NCBI GenBank assembly: GCA_947258625.1
Contig: CAMYJN010000134.1
Location: 1 to 6,660 of the forward strand
Direction of reading: 5' to 3'
DNA from: an uncultured Polyangiaceae bacterium
GTDB lineage: Bacteria > Myxococcota_A > Polyangia > Polyangiales > Houyiibacteriaceae
Length of the DNA stretch: 6,660 nucleotides
Part shown: positions 5,843 through 6,660 of the stretch, one piece after another
Position numbering within the stretch: position 1 is the first letter of the stretch
How the letters are laid out: every line of letters starts with the position of its first letter
The notes under the pieces: generated by a model
The model's input: only the letters and a program-made list of their open reading frames with translations
The model's database searches: none
What the model was told of the DNA's origin: nothing
Made by a program: the position numbers and the translations under genes

Positions 5843-6660
5843 CGGAGGATTTGGTCTTCGACGGTGCCCTCGGACCCGAGTCCAAGGTCCACGTTCTGCG
5901 GGAAGCCCACGTGGCCCCCCCGCTGTGTGACGATCCGCCGCAGCCTGGTCGCATTCTGGAGCCAAGGCCGCACCGTGTCGATCGGCACCATCGGGTCCCC
6001 TTCGGTTGCGATGAACAGGGTCGGCGTTTCGATGTCTTCGAGGACGTGGCAGGCGCTGGTCCGCGCCCAGTAGTCCTCGGCACCTGCGAACCCGTGGCGC
6101 GGCGCGATGACCCGTTCGTCCCACTGCTCGATCGTGTCGATGCGGTCGGCTTCCGCCACAGAGAGAGGCACCTCACGACGCTCGGCAACGCTACGGTAGA
6201 TGTCCTTGAGGGCGTTCAAAATGTGTCGACGATAGAACAGGCCCCGCGGCTGGTCGATCGCGCGCGCGCCCGGCTTCAAGTCGATCGGCGAGCAGACCGT
6301 AGCAGCGGCTCGAACGCGGGGCTCCGGCCGGTTGGCGAGATAGCGAAGCATCATGTTGCCGCCGAGTGAGTACGCGAGCAGGAGGATATTGTCGTAGCCG
6401 GCGAGACCCGGGCTCCGCAGCGCTGCATCGAGGTCGTCGGTGAGGCCGGCATGGTAGTAGTCGGCGCCGCTGCGATCGGCGCCGCGAAGATTGAGCCGGA
6501 GGCTGTCCATCCCTGCGCGTGCTGCGGCAAGTGCGGCCCGTCGCGCGTAGTAGCTCGTCGCGCTGCCACCGAGTCCGTGCACGATCACCACGATGGTGTC
6601 GGAGGCGCCGCTTCCGCTCAGTCGTCCGCTCAGCTCGAGCGTACCGACCACGCCATCGCT
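5821..6660 (-). CDS. YheT/ABHD-like alpha/beta-fold hydrolase (5' end outside window)
   Basis: A predicted alpha/beta-fold serine hydrolase of the YheT/EMB8/ABHD1-3 group (COG0429 type), cytosolic as far as visible, probably acting on an ester or lipid; substrate unknown. Stop TAG is at 5823-5821. A GTG at 6651 could start a 276-residue protein, but the frame stays open to the window edge (Ser-Asp-Gly-Val) and family members carry more N-terminal sequence, so I treat it as 5'-partial. Numbering from that GTG: oxyanion motif HGLGGS at 25-30, family motif LNLRGADRSG at 53-62, then YYHAGLTDDL, nucleophile Ser95 in AYSLGGN, acid Asp219 (EGDPMVP) and base His247 (GGHVGF). The triad is complete. 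The elbow reads A-x-S-x-G rather than the usual G-x-S-x-G. Its last 22 nt overlap the lipoprotein gene start, which implies co-expression. Confidence 0.92.
   Translation of the reverse strand, partial: SDGVVGTLELSGRLSGSGASDTIVVIVHGLGGSATSYYARRAALAAARAGMDSLRLNLRGADRSGADYYHAGLTDDLDAALRSPGLAGYDNILLLAYSLGGNMMLRYLANRPEPRVRAAATVCSPIDLKPGARAIDQPRGLFYRRHILNALKDIYRSVAERREVPLSVAEADRIDTIEQWDERVIAPRHGFAGAEDYWARTSACHVLEDIETPTLFIATEGDPMVPIDTVRPWLQNATRLRRIVTQRGGHVGFPQNVDLGLGSEGTVEDQILRWMLAPT

Noticed and set aside
5843..6124. 94-codon upstream extension of the lipoprotein frame
   Set aside because: Overlaps the hydrolase gene, is Arg/Pro-rich and would bury the signal peptide and lipobox inside the protein; the ATG at 5842 fits a lipoprotein.

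Overview
The window is GC-rich bacterial DNA, gene-dense and without mobile elements, RNA genes or CRISPR. It holds five protein-coding genes in two convergent groups. Three features suggest a Myxococcota (deltaproteobacterial) or similar genome: a bacterial mevalonate-route gene pair with a type 2 isopentenyl diphosphate isomerase, a very large lipoprotein with an Asp/Ala/Thr repeat linker, and strong G/C bias at third codon positions. This placement is an inference from gene style; no marker gene is present.

Left group, + strand (1-2699): the 3' part of a hydroxymethylglutaryl-CoA synthase gene (mvaS), running in from outside the window; a type 2 isopentenyl diphosphate isomerase (fni/idi2); and a LytTR-type response regulator. 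Each gene overlaps the next (20 nt, then a 4-nt GTGA overlap), so they are very probably one translationally coupled transcript. The first two belong to isoprenoid precursor synthesis: acetoacetyl-CoA to HMG-CoA at the start of the pathway, and IPP/DMAPP interconversion at its end. The intervening enzymes (HMG-CoA reductase, the kinases and the decarboxylase) are not in the window and may lie upstream. The coupled response regulator has no kinase partner in the window.

Right group, - strand (6660-2729): a YheT/ABHD-type alpha/beta hydrolase, whose 5' end lies beyond the window, overlaps by 22 nt a 1037-residue lipoprotein gene. The lipoprotein appears to contain two separate cysteine-hydrolase-like domains: an N-terminal NlpC/P60 peptidase module preceded by an SH3-like region, and a second Cys-His-Asp domain of papain/transglutaminase character. 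A hexanucleotide repeat encoding a D-A/D-T linker follows, then a C-terminal domain of unknown function. The protein is predicted to be exported and anchored, probably acting on peptidoglycan.

The two groups meet tail to tail with only 29 nt between stop codons, and no convincing terminator is visible there. No stretch above 300 bases lacks a gene. The points most worth following up are the double-hydrolase lipoprotein, the isomerase with Met where a catalytic Gln is expected, and the response regulator tied to isoprenoid genes. No wholly new system is evident.
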